A DNA stretch of 64,000 bases from CAVVAL01 sp963742725. Its GTDB lineage: Bacteria > Actinomycetota > Actinomycetes > Mycobacteriales > Cryptosporangiaceae. Below are positions 1-8,641 of this stretch, piece by piece (positions within the stretch are counted from its first letter, which is position 1; every line of letters begins with the position of its first letter). Under the pieces are notes generated by a model, which was not told the origin of the DNA, did no database searches, and was given only the letters and a program-made list of their open reading frames with translations. The stretch spans positions 930,001 to 994,000 of the forward strand of contig CAVUMX010000001.1 of the NCBI GenBank assembly GCA_963742725.1, written 5' to 3'. Made by a program: the position numbers and the translations under genes.

Positions 1-1
1 C

Positions 2-652
2 ACCACCGGCACCTTCCACATCAGCCGGTCGCGGACGTTCCAGTTCTTCGGCGGGCTGACCGATCGGGTGGAGACGACTGACAAGGTCGTCGCGCTGACG
101 TTCGACGACGGCCCGACGGAGCAGACGCCCGCGATCCTGGCGACGCTGGCCGGGCTGAACGTGAAGGCCACGTTCTACGTCACGGGCCGCGAGCTGGAGG
201 AGGCGCCGGAGCACGGCCGGCAGATCGTCGCGGCGGGCCACGAACTCGGCAACCACACCTACTCGCACGAGCGGATGGTGCTCAAGGACCACGACTTCGT
301 CGCCCGCGAGATCGAGCGGACGGACGCCGCGATCCGCGCCACCGGCCATCGCGGCGAGATCACGTTCCGCCCGCCCTACGGCAAGAAGCTGCTGGTCCTG
401 CCGCACTACCTGGACCGGCACGACCGGAAGACGATCACCTGGGACATCGAGCCGGACTCCGACCCGGCCGTAGCCGGCGACACCGGCCGGATCGTCCGGC
501 ACGTCACGGACCGCGCCCGGCCCGGCTCGATCATCCTGCTCCACGCGATGTTCGCGCGGCCGCATGCGCGCGATGCCGTGCCGGGCATCGTCGAGGCGCT
601 GCGGCGTGACGGCTACCAGTTCGTGACGATCTCCGAGCTGCTCCGGCGCTGA
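2..652 (+). CDS. Polysaccharide deacetylase (NodB domain), 5' end outside window
   Basis: Metal-dependent de-N-acetylase of carbohydrate esterase family 4, acting on N-acetylated sugars such as peptidoglycan or chito-oligosaccharides. The reading frame is open to the left edge, and the residues before the first internal GTG (68) already look like the lead-in to a NodB domain, so the real start, and any signal peptide, lie upstream. Of 216 visible residues, TFDDGP (33-38) carries the catalytic Asp and a metal Asp, HTYSH (85-89) carries the two metal His, RPPYG (123-127) lines the pocket and LLH (179-181) closes the fold. The domain is complete to its C-terminus. The exact substrate cannot be told from sequence. 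Confidence 0.88.
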   Translation, partial: TTGTFHISRSRTFQFFGGLTDRVETTDKVVALTFDDGPTEQTPAILATLAGLNVKATFYVTGRELEEAPEHGRQIVAAGHELGNHTYSHERMVLKDHDFVAREIERTDAAIRATGHRGEITFRPPYGKKLLVLPHYLDRHDRKTITWDIEPDSDPAVAGDTGRIVRHVTDRARPGSIILLHAMFARPHARDAVPGIVEALRRDGYQFVTISELLRR

Positions 653-748
653 TCCGGCCGCGGTGCGTCACTAGACCCGGATTTGCGCGTTGTGTGCGGT
701 ATGCGGTGTTACCCCAGCCGCCCCCGCACGCTGATTTCCGGAGTCGTC

Positions 749-2548
749 ATGTCCCGACGGGCCGAGTCCGTCCTCATCCAGCGCTACCCGCAGCTGGTAC
801 GCACCGCCTACCTGATCCTCGCCGGCGAACGACGCCGCGAGGACCGCCTCGCGAAGGCGCACCGCGTCGTCCAGGCCGCGCTGCCGTGGCGCACGCCGCA
901 CGACGCCGAACCGGCCGAGCTGTACCGGACACTGCTCGTCCGGGTGGTCCGGAACACGGTCGACCAGCCGTGGTGGCTGCGGATCCCGCGCCGGCCGGTC
1001 CCGCTGCTCCGCGCGGCGCCGTCGCTGGGCGACGCCGAGCACACGCTGCTCGACACCGCGCTGGCCGAGGCGGAGCCGATGGTCCGGGCGGCGTACGCGC
1101 TGCTGGTGGCCGAGGCCGCGCCGGACCGCGAGGTCACCGAACTGCTGAGCGAGGCCGGCATCCGGGCTCCCCGGACGGCGATCGGCGCCGCCGAGGTGCT
1201 GCACGACGAGCTGTGGGACGAGTCCGGGCTCGACCCCAACCGGCAGTCCACGCTGCTCCAGGACGCGGCGCTCGATCCCACGCTCGCGCGGCTGCACCCG
1301 CCGGACCTCGTGATCCGCCGGGGCGCCAAGGTAGCGACGGCCGTCGTGGCGGTGGCCGCGCTCGGGTTCGGCGCTGTCCTGTTGACGGGCCCCGAGAGCG
1401 AGACCCCGACGACGGAGCTGGCCCGGCCGGCGCCGGTGGCCAACGTCGTCCCGGCGAACGCGTGGCGGACCACGTCCGAGCTCACGCTGGATGCCTGGCC
1501 GACGCGCGGCAGCCGCAAGGACGACGCGGCCCTGCGCGGCACCGCGGCCAGGGCGTGGGCGAGCGGCGAGAAGGCCACCGCGTTGAACGGGACGACGGTC
1601 GGCCCGCCGGCCGGTCCCGTCCGGACGCTGTACGCCGGTGACGTCGACGGCCGGACCGTGGCCGTCCTGACCGACGACTCGCGCATCGCCCGGTACGAGG
1701 TGAGCGGCGGCAAGGAGTCCGTCACGCTGGCGCCGAAGCCGCGCCGGGACGCCGTCTACAACAGCGCGATCCGCCTGACGTCCGGCAAGGACGCCGCGCG
1801 CTACCTGCTCGCGCCGTGGGTGACACGCAGCGAGGTGGCGACGGCCGGCGCCGCGTGGCGTCCGCTCCAGCAGACCGACGGGCTGACCGCGCCGGTCGCC
1901 GGCGCGGCGGGGCCGTGCTGGTCGGGGCCGGCGCTCCGGCTGACCGCCGCGGAGGTGGCCGCGGGGAAGTCGTTCACGCTGGCGGACTTCGGCGCGGCGA
2001 CGCCGGCCCAGGCGCTGTACCTCGGCGCGGGCGAGGATGCCCAGCCGATGGGCATCGACAGCGGCGACGCCCGGACCACCTGGGCCAAGCTGGCGTGCCC
2101 GCTCGGCGCGCTGCGCGGCATCACCGTGGACACCGTGACGACATGGCAGGTCTGGTCGGGACGGCTGCCCGAGACATCCGCCGACGCCCGCTGGATCTGC
2201 ACCCGCGCCGACGCACCCGGCGGGACCAGCCTGGTCACCGGAGAACTGCTCGCCCCCGAAGCCACCAAGCCGGTGCGGACCGGCGCGGTCTCGGCGACCC
2301 GGCTGTGCAGCCGCCTCACCCGCGACCTGGTCGTGGTCACGTGGTGGCAGGCGCCGTCGAAGCAGTGGTACCTGGTGGCCGCCGGCAGCGAGAACGTCAC
2401 GCGCATCAGCCTCACCGGGCTCCAGGGCCGCACCACCCGGCGCGACGGGCTGGTCGCGATCGGCCCGTTCGCCGCGCCGAAGCCGAAGGCGCCCGTGACC
2501 GTCAAGGCCACGGACGAGCGGGGAGTCACCGTTCCGGTGCTGTCGTGA
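749..2548 (+). CDS. Membrane-anchored protein with sigma-factor-like N-terminus, function unknown
   Basis: A 599-residue protein I do not recognise by name. Residues about 8-180 are helical and read like a degenerate ECF sigma factor (LIQRYPQLVRTAYLIL near the start resembles region 2), followed by one membrane helix at about 194-213 (VATAVVAVAALGFGAVLL) and a large, probably outside, C-terminal part rich in beta-type sequence with several Trp and paired Cys. The start ATG at 749 has CGGAG five bases upstream; a longer frame exists but lacks a ribosome site. The layout, a cytoplasmic helical head on a single membrane span with an exported sensor-like domain, suggests a receptor or anti-sigma role, but that is inference only. 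Confidence 0.72.
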   Translation: MSRRAESVLIQRYPQLVRTAYLILAGERRREDRLAKAHRVVQAALPWRTPHDAEPAELYRTLLVRVVRNTVDQPWWLRIPRRPVPLLRAAPSLGDAEHTLLDTALAEAEPMVRAAYALLVAEAAPDREVTELLSEAGIRAPRTAIGAAEVLHDELWDESGLDPNRQSTLLQDAALDPTLARLHPPDLVIRRGAKVATAVVAVAALGFGAVLLTGPESETPTTELARPAPVANVVPANAWRTTSELTLDAWPTRGSRKDDAALRGTAARAWASGEKATALNGTTVGPPAGPVRTLYAGDVDGRTVAVLTDDSRIARYEVSGGKESVTLAPKPRRDAVYNSAIRLTSGKDAARYLLAPWVTRSEVATAGAAWRPLQQTDGLTAPVAGAAGPCWSGPALRLTAAEVAAGKSFTLADFGAATPAQALYLGAGEDAQPMGIDSGDARTTWAKLACPLGALRGITVDTVTTWQVWSGRLPETSADARWICTRADAPGGTSLVTGELLAPEATKPVRTGAVSATRLCSRLTRDLVVVTWWQAPSKQWYLVAAGSENVTRISLTGLQGRTTRRDGLVAIGPFAAPKPKAPVTVKATDERGVTVPVLS

Positions 2549-2574
2549 GCGGCCGGCGCTCTAAGCTCGCGCGC

Positions 2575-3444
2575 ATGGCCATCGCGCGTCCCGTGTCCGA
2601 GATCCGCTGCGTCCTGGGTGAAGGTCCGCTCTGGTCGCCGGGCGAACAGGCGCTGTACTGGATCGACATCGCCGGGCGCCAGATCCACCGGCTCGACGGC
2701 GACGGCGTGGTCCGCACCTGGGACGTGCCGGCGAAGCCCGGTTGCCTGGCGCTGCGCGCCGGCGGCGGGCTGGTCGTGGCGCTGGCCACCGGCGTGCACG
2801 CGCTCGACCCCGACTCCGGGACGGTGACACTGCTGGTCCACCCGGAGCCGGGCCAGCCGGCGAACAGGCTCAACGACGGCGCCGCGGACGCGCGCGGCCG
2901 GCTGTGGGTCGGCAGCATGGACGACGCCGAGGAGAAGACGGACGCAGGCACGCTGTACCGGATCGACCCCGACCGAACGGTGACGCCGACGCTGACCGGG
3001 CTCGGCGTCTCCAACGGCATCGGTTGGAGCCCGGACGGCGCCACGATGTACCACGCCGACTCGACGTCCCGGACGATCAGCGCGTACGACTTCGACGCCG
3101 CGACCGGCGAGATCTCGGGCGGGCGGACGTTCGCCACCGACGACGACTGCTACCCGGACGGGCTGACCGTCGACGCCGACGGGTACGTGTGGAGCGCCAA
3201 GTGGGACGGCTGGCGGGTCGTGCGGTACGACCCGTCCGGCACGATCGACCGGGTGCTGCCGATGCCGGTGCAGAGGCCGAGCTGCGTGGCATTCGGGGGC
3301 GCGGACCTCGACCGCCTGTACGTGACGTCGGCCCGTACGAACCTCTCGCCCGCTGCGCTGGCCGCCGGCCCGCTCGCGGGCGCGCTGCTGGTCGTCGAGG
3401 ACCTCGGGCTGCGCGGCGTCGCCGAGCCGGCCTGCCGGCTCTAG
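2575..3444 (+). CDS. SMP-30/gluconolactonase family protein
   Basis: A 289-residue six-bladed beta-propeller of the SMP-30/LRE family, which hydrolyses sugar lactones using one divalent metal. The family metal ligands are visible: Glu16 in LGEGPLW, Asn in VSNGIGWSPD and Asp in CYPDGLTVD; NRLNDG is also typical. The ATG at 2575 has no ribosome site but TAAGCT lies seven bases before it, so the mRNA is probably leaderless. It begins 26 bp after the preceding gene and converges on a GntR regulator, which may or may not control it. Lactonase activity on a particular sugar acid is not predictable. Confidence 0.88.
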   Translation: MAIARPVSEIRCVLGEGPLWSPGEQALYWIDIAGRQIHRLDGDGVVRTWDVPAKPGCLALRAGGGLVVALATGVHALDPDSGTVTLLVHPEPGQPANRLNDGAADARGRLWVGSMDDAEEKTDAGTLYRIDPDRTVTPTLTGLGVSNGIGWSPDGATMYHADSTSRTISAYDFDAATGEISGGRTFATDDDCYPDGLTVDADGYVWSAKWDGWRVVRYDPSGTIDRVLPMPVQRPSCVAFGGADLDRLYVTSARTNLSPAALAAGPLAGALLVVEDLGLRGVAEPACRL

Positions 3445-3477
3445 TCGGCCGGCCCCAGACAGCCGGCTCTAGTCGGC
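3434..3477. repeat. Short tandem repeat carrying the stop codons of two convergent genes
   Basis: The 16-mer GCCGGCTCTAGTCGGC occurs at 3434-3449 and again at 3462-3477, a 28-bp period. The CTAG in the first copy gives the TAG stop of the SMP-30 gene (3442-3444); the CTAG in the second copy gives the TAG stop of the GntR gene on the other strand (3469-3471). It looks like a local tandem duplication that separated the two 3' ends. Each copy is also partly self-complementary (GCCG..CGGC). Confidence 0.75.
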
Positions 3478-4209
3478 TGGTCCCACGTGGAGCCGGCACC
3501 GGTCGGCGCGGTACGTCGAGATCGAGAACGCGACCGGCGTGCCCTGCGCGATCGAGCGCCGTCGCAGCGTCAGTGCGGGGCTCGACTCGGGGACGTCGAG
3601 GACCCGGGCGCTGCCCGACTCCAGCACGACGGCCTCCACGACCTGCTCGACCTGGTCGACGACCAGCCCGTACCGCTGGCGCAGCACGTCGTCCACCTGG
3701 TGGTCGGCGAGCCTGGGCCCGGTCGGCGAGAGGCTGGCGGGGATGTGCACGGACTCGACGGACAGGGGGTCGTTGCCGGCCATCCGGACCCGCCGGACGA
3801 CATGGACCCGCGCGCCCGGCGCCAGGCCGAGGGCGGCGGCGACGTCCTCGGAGGCGTCGATCGTGTACCGGCCGATGACCCGGTACCGGTGCTGGCGGCC
3901 GCGCGCCTCGATGGTCTCGGTGACCGTGCCGGAGCCGAGGGAGATGTCCTCGGCCCTCGCCGTGACGAACGTGCCGACCGGGCGCATCCGCTTGAGGCGG
4001 CCCTCGACGACCAACCGGTCGACGGCCTGGCGGACGGTCATCCGGGCGACGCCGAACCGGGTCGCGAGAGCGCGTTCCGACGGGATCGGGTCGCCGATCG
4101 ACAGTTCGGTCTCGATCAGGCGGGTGAGGTAGGCGTGCACCTGTTCGTGCTTCGTGGTGGACGGTGCGGAATCCGTAGGCCGGTCGCGTGGCGTCGGCAC
4201 TGTGGACAC
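3469..4209 (-). CDS. GntR-family transcriptional regulator (HutC/PhnF type, UTRA domain)
   Basis: A 246-residue DNA-binding repressor or activator with an N-terminal winged helix (about 20-85; TVRQAVDRLVVEGRL recognition helix and PVGTF wing) and a C-terminal UTRA effector domain (about 95-240). UTRA regulators usually sense phosphorylated sugars, phosphonates or histidine-type metabolites. The start is placed at the GTG at 4209 because AGGAG lies six bases upstream; the frame runs further but without a ribosome site. It is divergent from the STAS gene across about 390 bp and converges on the gluconolactonase-like gene. The ligand is unknown. Confidence 0.85.
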   Translation of the reverse strand: MSTVPTPRDRPTDSAPSTTKHEQVHAYLTRLIETELSIGDPIPSERALATRFGVARMTVRQAVDRLVVEGRLKRMRPVGTFVTARAEDISLGSGTVTETIEARGRQHRYRVIGRYTIDASEDVAAALGLAPGARVHVVRRVRMAGNDPLSVESVHIPASLSPTGPRLADHQVDDVLRQRYGLVVDQVEQVVEAVVLESGSARVLDVPESSPALTLRRRSIAQGTPVAFSISTYRADRCRLHVGPAD

Positions 4210-4601
4210 AGCGCGCTCCTGAAGGTCGGTAGCAGGGAGTAACTGATCAACACTGCCGAACGTCACGTGCGTCGCCGCCCTCTGTCCTGGAATCGTTTTC
4301 AGAACCCACGGTAGTGAGGCCATAGCCGAGCGTCCAGGTCGGGGGTATTTCTACTCCGTGTCCGTTGAATGAAGGGATCCAGCGGAGCGGGTCGGATTCA
4401 GTAGACAGAGCGGTCACAGGGTATCTTCTGCGGCGCATACCTGCATAACCGCACCGAGCGGACATTGCACTCCGCAACAAACACTTGACGCAGCGCGCTC
4501 GATTGCGTTTGGTAGTGCCCTGGTTGCACGGAGTCGAGAAAGTGAGCCATCATCACCGTCGCAGCCCTTTCCTCCTCCCCTGCCCACAGTCCCGGAGTCC
4601 C
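4210..4601. other. Intergenic region between divergent GntR and STAS genes
   Basis: About 390 bp without a convincing gene; the short frames in it lack ribosome sites and family features. It is noticeably less GC-rich than its flanks around 4290-4560. TTGACG (4482-4487) is the only clear -35-like hexamer for the STAS gene and has no good -10 partner. No strong operator palindrome was found. Confidence 0.5.
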
Positions 4602-4952
4602 ATGACTGACGCGCCTGTACTCGACGCCGACGCCACCGCTGTGCACTGCCGGCGGGAAGCGACACGCCTCAGCATCGCGCTGGTTGGCGAGATCGACATC
4701 GAGGCTGCGCCGCGACTACAAGCGGCCATCGACTGGGTCGCGGACGTGCCGCCCACCGATGTGACCGTGGATCTCAGCAAGACGACGTTCCTGGACTCGA
4801 CGGCGCTGCGGTTCTTCGTCCGGCTGCGCAAGCTCGTCGTCGGCAACGGGCGGCGGCTGTGCCTGGCCGCGCCGCGCGAGGACGTCGTCCGCATCCTCGA
4901 ACACACCGGTCTCGGCAAGGTCCTCAACATCACGACCGCCGAACTGATCTGA
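4602..4952 (+). CDS. STAS-domain anti-sigma factor antagonist
   Basis: A 116-residue single STAS domain of the SpoIIAA/RsbV type. Such proteins bind an anti-sigma kinase and release a SigB/SigF-type sigma factor, switching off when the kinase phosphorylates a conserved Ser. The hallmark DLSKTTFLDSTALRFFVRLRK is present, with the phosphorylatable Ser at 66. The ATG at 4602 has GGAG four bases upstream. It stands alone here; an anti-sigma/sigma pair at 23.1-24.5 kb is a possible but unproven partner. It is followed by a stem at 4961-4989 and a convergent carbonic anhydrase. Confidence 0.88.
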   Translation: MTDAPVLDADATAVHCRREATRLSIALVGEIDIEAAPRLQAAIDWVADVPPTDVTVDLSKTTFLDSTALRFFVRLRKLVVGNGRRLCLAAPREDVVRILEHTGLGKVLNITTAELI

Positions 4953-4960
4953 CGGCCGAC

Positions 4961-4989
4961 GGCGGCGACCCCGGACGGGGCCGCCGCCG
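4961..4989. terminator. Bidirectional terminator-like stem
   Basis: GGCGGCGACCCC and CGGGGCCGCCGCC pair around a GGA loop with one mismatch, lying between the stop codons of the STAS gene and the carbonic anhydrase. There is no T-run, so termination is inferred from the position between convergent genes. Confidence 0.45.
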
Positions 4990-4998
4990 CCCCCGTTC

Positions 4999-5719
4999 TC
5001 AGGCCAGGATCGTGACCTTGGCGTCGTCCAGGTCGTAACGTGCCCCGACCACGCGGAGCTTGCCCTTGGCGACGTGGTCCGCGATGACGGGCACCTTCGG
5101 CGAGCTGGGCGACCACCCGTTCCACGTTCAGCTTCACGGCCGCGTCGACCACGTCGGCGCCGGCCTTCTCCGCCGGCCCGACGACCGGATCGATCTGCTC
5201 GACGAGATACGCGAGGTCGCCGTGGAGGCCGCCCTTGCCGTGCGTCTCGACGGCGGCCTTCACCGCGCCGCAGCGCTCGTGGCCGACAACGATCAGCAGC
5301 GGCACCGCCAGGTGCTCGACGGCGTACTCGATCGACCCGACCACCGACCGGTCGGCGACCTGGCCGGCGGTTCGCGCGACGAACAGATCCCCGAGTCCCT
5401 GGTCGAACAGCACCTCCGGGGCCACCCGCGAGTCGGAGCAGGCCAGGACGCACGCGAGCGGTTCCTGCCCGCCGGCCAACCCCTTGGCCTCGGCGACGGA
5501 ATGGACGCGGACCGGCTTGCCGTCGACGAACCGGCGGTTGCCCTCGACCAGCTCGGCGAGCGCGTCGTCGGGCGTGAGGGGCCCGTCCGGGCGCTTCGCC
5601 ACGGGCTTGGCTTCGGCTGAGGGCTTGGCGGCGTCGGACGTGCCGCATCCCGCCAGCAGGGACGCGCCACCAGCGACCGCGAGACCGAGAACCGCACGGC
5701 GACCTAGGAAGAGACTCAT
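4999..5719 (-). pseudogene. Lipoprotein beta-carbonic anhydrase, frameshifted near its 3' end
   Basis: Zinc enzyme converting CO2 and water to bicarbonate, here built as an exported lipoprotein: residues 1-25 form a signal peptide ending in lipobox LAGC (Cys25). Zinc ligands are CSDSR (Cys94, Asp96, Arg98) and GHERC (His147, Cys150). After about residue 208 the frame runs on with unrelated sequence, but shifting by one base near 5093-5099 restores the expected tail PVIADHVAKGKLRVVGARYD and a TGA at 4999-5001. The locus is 721 bp, one more than a multiple of three, so a single inserted base (or a sequencing error) breaks an otherwise intact gene. Start chosen at MSLFLG (5719); MHSIRA at 5737 is the alternative. 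Confidence 0.8.
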
Positions 5720-5748
5720 GGCGCGGATGCTATGCACCCGTTTCGTAC

Positions 5749-6468
5749 TTAGTCAGCCCCGGTGTCCCGACACGTCGGGTTCCCGACAGCCGCCAGCCCC
5801 CTCCGTGCCCTGGCCAGCAACGACTCCAGCCCGGACCAGTCCGCCCGGTACGCGGGGTCCTGCGCGGCCGCCAGCTCGTCGTACAGCCGAGCGACACCGG
5901 CCACCGCGTCGAGCAACGCGGCAGTGTCGCTCCCCTGGGACAGCAGCGCCGCCGCCCGCGCCGGGGCGTCGGAGACCTGGTCGCGCCGGTCCCGGACGAG
6001 CAGCGCCAGCTCCAGGCAGTCCCGGAGCAGGCCGAGCGTGAGGTGGGTGGCGACGAGCAGGTCGCCGCGCACGGCCTTCACGACCGCCAGCGCGGCGGCG
6101 AACCGCACCCTGGTCGTCCGCGCCGCGAGCCGGTCCAACGTAGGCGGCAGCACCATGCCGAGCCGTCCGGCGTCCGCGACGGTCAGGTCGAGACGGCGGC
6201 CGTCCGCGAAGACCACGCGCATGACGCTGCGGTTGCTGTTCGTCGAGGCGTCGCTCGCCCACACCTCGCCGAACCGGCCTAACCAGCGCGTGTTCGCGAT
6301 CGCGCCCGCCGCGCCGGCCGTGACGCGCACCGCCACGTCCAGGTCGCTCCACACGTCGGCCTCGCCGGACGCCACCGACCCGTACGCCTGTATGGCCAGC
6401 ACCCGGGAGTCCGCGGCGGCCGCCGCGCTCATCTCACCCAGCAGTTCCAGCTGCCAACCGAGCTCCAT
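5749..6468 (-). CDS. Nucleotidyltransferase-domain protein (aminoglycoside adenylyltransferase-like)
   Basis: A 239-residue protein with an N-terminal polymerase-beta-type nucleotidyltransferase fold. GS at 30-31 followed by SDLD at 41-44 gives the G-S-x(9)-D-x-D metal site, and a third acidic residue lies in RRLDLTV. The C-terminal half is helical. This arrangement is found in streptomycin 6-adenylyltransferase relatives and in many housekeeping nucleotidyltransferases of unknown substrate, so antibiotic resistance should not be assumed. It lies 29 bp upstream of the carbonic anhydrase on the same strand and could be cotranscribed. Confidence 0.75.
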   Translation of the reverse strand: MELGWQLELLGEMSAAAAADSRVLAIQAYGSVASGEADVWSDLDVAVRVTAGAAGAIANTRWLGRFGEVWASDASTNSNRSVMRVVFADGRRLDLTVADAGRLGMVLPPTLDRLAARTTRVRFAAALAVVKAVRGDLLVATHLTLGLLRDCLELALLVRDRRDQVSDAPARAAALLSQGSDTAALLDAVAGVARLYDELAAAQDPAYRADWSGLESLLARARRGLAAVGNPTCRDTGAD

Positions 6469-6572
6469 GCGGAGAGGGTGGCTGATGGCGGCGCCGGATG
6501 GGATGCATTCGTCCGTTCGATACCAGATCGGAACCGCTGGTACCGGTCCCTGTGGGACTACCGTCGGACGCT

Positions 6573-7001
6573 ATGAGCCAACCGGCCGGTTACAGCGGCA
6601 CGCCGCTGCCGAAGAAGCTCGGGATCGGGCCCGGCGCGCGGGTTCTCCTCGACGGCGCGCCGCCGGACTTCGTCCTCGGACCGCTGCCCGACGGCGTCAC
6701 GCCGCACCGGCGACCCGGCCGCGAACCGTACGACGTCGTCGTGGCCTTCTGCCCTGAACTCGCCGTCCTCGCCCGGCGGTGGGACGCCCTGCACGGCCGT
6801 ACGACCGACGCCGGCGCGCTGTGGGTCGCGTGGCCGAAACGCACCGCGAACATCCCCACGGACCTGGACGGGAACGTCGTCCGCGAGTACGGCCTCGCGC
6901 ACGGGCGGGTCGACGTGAAGGTGTGTGCGATCGACGAGACCTGGAGTGGCCTGAAGTTCGTCATCCGCGTGGCGGACCGGGTAGGAACGACACATGGCTG
7001 A
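6573..7001 (+). CDS. DUF3052 family protein
   Basis: A 142-residue conserved actinobacterial protein of unknown function matching the DUF3052 pattern: N-terminal GYSGTPLPKKLGI, then a small alpha/beta domain with VAFCPEL, LWVAWPKR and a closing VCAIDETWSGLKFVIR block. The ATG at 6573 lacks a ribosome site and follows TACCGT by eight bases, suggesting a leaderless message. Its stop overlaps the start of the next gene by eight bases, so the two are probably cotranscribed and translationally coupled. Confidence 0.82.
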   Translation: MSQPAGYSGTPLPKKLGIGPGARVLLDGAPPDFVLGPLPDGVTPHRRPGREPYDVVVAFCPELAVLARRWDALHGRTTDAGALWVAWPKRTANIPTDLDGNVVREYGLAHGRVDVKVCAIDETWSGLKFVIRVADRVGTTHG

Positions 7002-8538
7002 CGTGATCGTGATCGGTGCCGGGCACAACGGACTCGTCGCGGCGACGCTGCTCGCCCGTGCGGGGCACGACGTGCAGATCCTTGAACAGGCGGACGTGGT
7101 CGGAGGTGCGTGCCGCACCGAGAAACCGTTCGGCAAGGCGCCGGACCTCCAGGCGTCCACCGGCGCGTACCTGCTCGGGCTGATGCCGCCCGAGTTGCTG
7201 GCGCTGCTCGACCTCGACCTGCCGCTCGTCCGGCGCGACCCGCACTACTTCCTGCCCACCCTGGACGGCCGTCACCTGCTGCTCGGCGGCGACCGGGCGA
7301 CGTCCCGCCGGCTGTTCGCGGAGTTCTTCACCGAGGCGGACGCCCAGGCGGACGAGGCACTGGCCGCGGAGATCGGCGCCCTCCGCGACGACCTGGCGCC
7401 CGCGTGGCTCGCCGAGCCGCTGCCGGTCGAGGAGACCGCCGAGCGCTACATCCGTCCGGAGCTGCGCGAGACGTTCGTGACGATGGTGCGCGGGTCCGCC
7501 ATGGACTATCTCGACCGGTTCGGTTTCGCCAGCGAGACCGTCGTCGGCATGTACGCGGTGACGGACGGCATGCCAGGACTCACCGGTTCGCCCTGGTCAC
7601 CGGGGTCGGGGCACAACTTCCTCGTCCACAACATGTGCAGGCTGCCAGGAGCGGGCGGCACCTGGATGGTCGTCAAGGGCGGCATGGGCACCGTGACCCG
7701 GCAGCTCGCCGAGCGGGCCTCCGCGGCGGGCGTCCGGATCAGGCTTGGCACGTCGGTCGACGCGATCACCGTCGAGAACGGCACCGCCACCGGGGTCCGG
7801 GTCGGCGACGAGCACCTCGCCGCCTCGGTCGTGCTGGTGGCCACCGACGCCTTCCGCATTCCCGGCCTGCTCGGCGAGCACACACCGGCCGAACTCCAGA
7901 CCCGGGTGGACGACTGGGCCGTGCGCTCCCCCGGCCAGACGATGAAGGTGAACCTGGCGCTCGCCGGACTGCCCGTCTTCGCCGCCCTGCCCGAGGAACG
8001 CGGCCAGCACGGGACGACCGTCCACCTGCTCCCACCGCCCGCCGCCGACGGCAGCGTCCTCACCGCGCTCCGGGACGCGTTCGAGGCGGCGCAGGTGGGC
8101 CGGCTCGACGCCGTCCCGCCGCTGGAGTGGTACCTGCACTCCACCCTGGACACCTCGCTCCAGGACGGCGCCGGCAACCACTCGTCCGCGCTGTTCGTGC
8201 AGGGTGTGCCGCACGAGCCGGCCGGCTCCACCTGGGCCGCGGAGAAGGACGGGTACGTCGAGCGGCTGCTGGATCTCGTCGAGGCGTACGCGCCCGGCGT
8301 CCGGGACCTGGTCGTCGACGTCAACGCGCTCGCGCCGCCCGAGATCACCAGCCACTTCGGGATCACGAGCGGGAACATCTTCCACATCGACAACGCGATC
8401 TCGTTCACGGACCGGGCCCCGTACCGCATCGGCGTGGACGGCGTTTACGCGGGCGCCGCCGGCTGCTTCCCGGCCGGGTCGGTGATCGGCGCCGCCGGGC
8501 ACAACGCCGCCCAGGCCGTCCTGGCCGATCTGGGATGA
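6994..8538 (+). CDS. Phytoene desaturase-like FAD/NAD(P)-dependent oxidoreductase
   Basis: A 514-residue flavoprotein of the CrtI/amine-oxidase superfamily. The dinucleotide-binding motif GAGHNG (8-13) in a beta-alpha-beta fold opens the protein, a second GxG region lies mid-protein (VVKGGMGTVTRQLA), and the C-terminal FAD segment GVYAGAAGCFPAGSVIGAAGHN is intact. Actinobacterial members of this group are common outside carotenoid clusters and no other carotenoid gene is near, so its substrate is unknown. The ATG at 6994 overlaps the DUF3052 gene by eight bases. Confidence 0.85.
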   Translation: MADVIVIGAGHNGLVAATLLARAGHDVQILEQADVVGGACRTEKPFGKAPDLQASTGAYLLGLMPPELLALLDLDLPLVRRDPHYFLPTLDGRHLLLGGDRATSRRLFAEFFTEADAQADEALAAEIGALRDDLAPAWLAEPLPVEETAERYIRPELRETFVTMVRGSAMDYLDRFGFASETVVGMYAVTDGMPGLTGSPWSPGSGHNFLVHNMCRLPGAGGTWMVVKGGMGTVTRQLAERASAAGVRIRLGTSVDAITVENGTATGVRVGDEHLAASVVLVATDAFRIPGLLGEHTPAELQTRVDDWAVRSPGQTMKVNLALAGLPVFAALPEERGQHGTTVHLLPPPAADGSVLTALRDAFEAAQVGRLDAVPPLEWYLHSTLDTSLQDGAGNHSSALFVQGVPHEPAGSTWAAEKDGYVERLLDLVEAYAPGVRDLVVDVNALAPPEITSHFGITSGNIFHIDNAISFTDRAPYRIGVDGVYAGAAGCFPAGSVIGAAGHNAAQAVLADLG

Positions 8539-8641
8539 CGGTTCCGTCCTTGGGTGAGGCCCGCCGACCTGCCCGCTGATCAGCGCCCTTGCGCGATGCG
8601 GCACCCTGTGCGGGTGGATGCCCAAGGCGCAGGAGGAGCGA

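Noticed and set aside
4247..4665. Several short minus-strand frames in the GntR-STAS spacer
   Set aside because: No ribosome sites, no family features, overlapping one another and the STAS gene.
5749..6468. Aminoglycoside resistance gene
   Set aside because: Only the general nucleotidyltransferase fold is supported; no specific match to a resistance enzyme can be shown.
6994..8538. Carotenoid biosynthesis
   Set aside because: The CrtI-like fold is present but there is no phytoene synthase or other carotenoid gene nearby.
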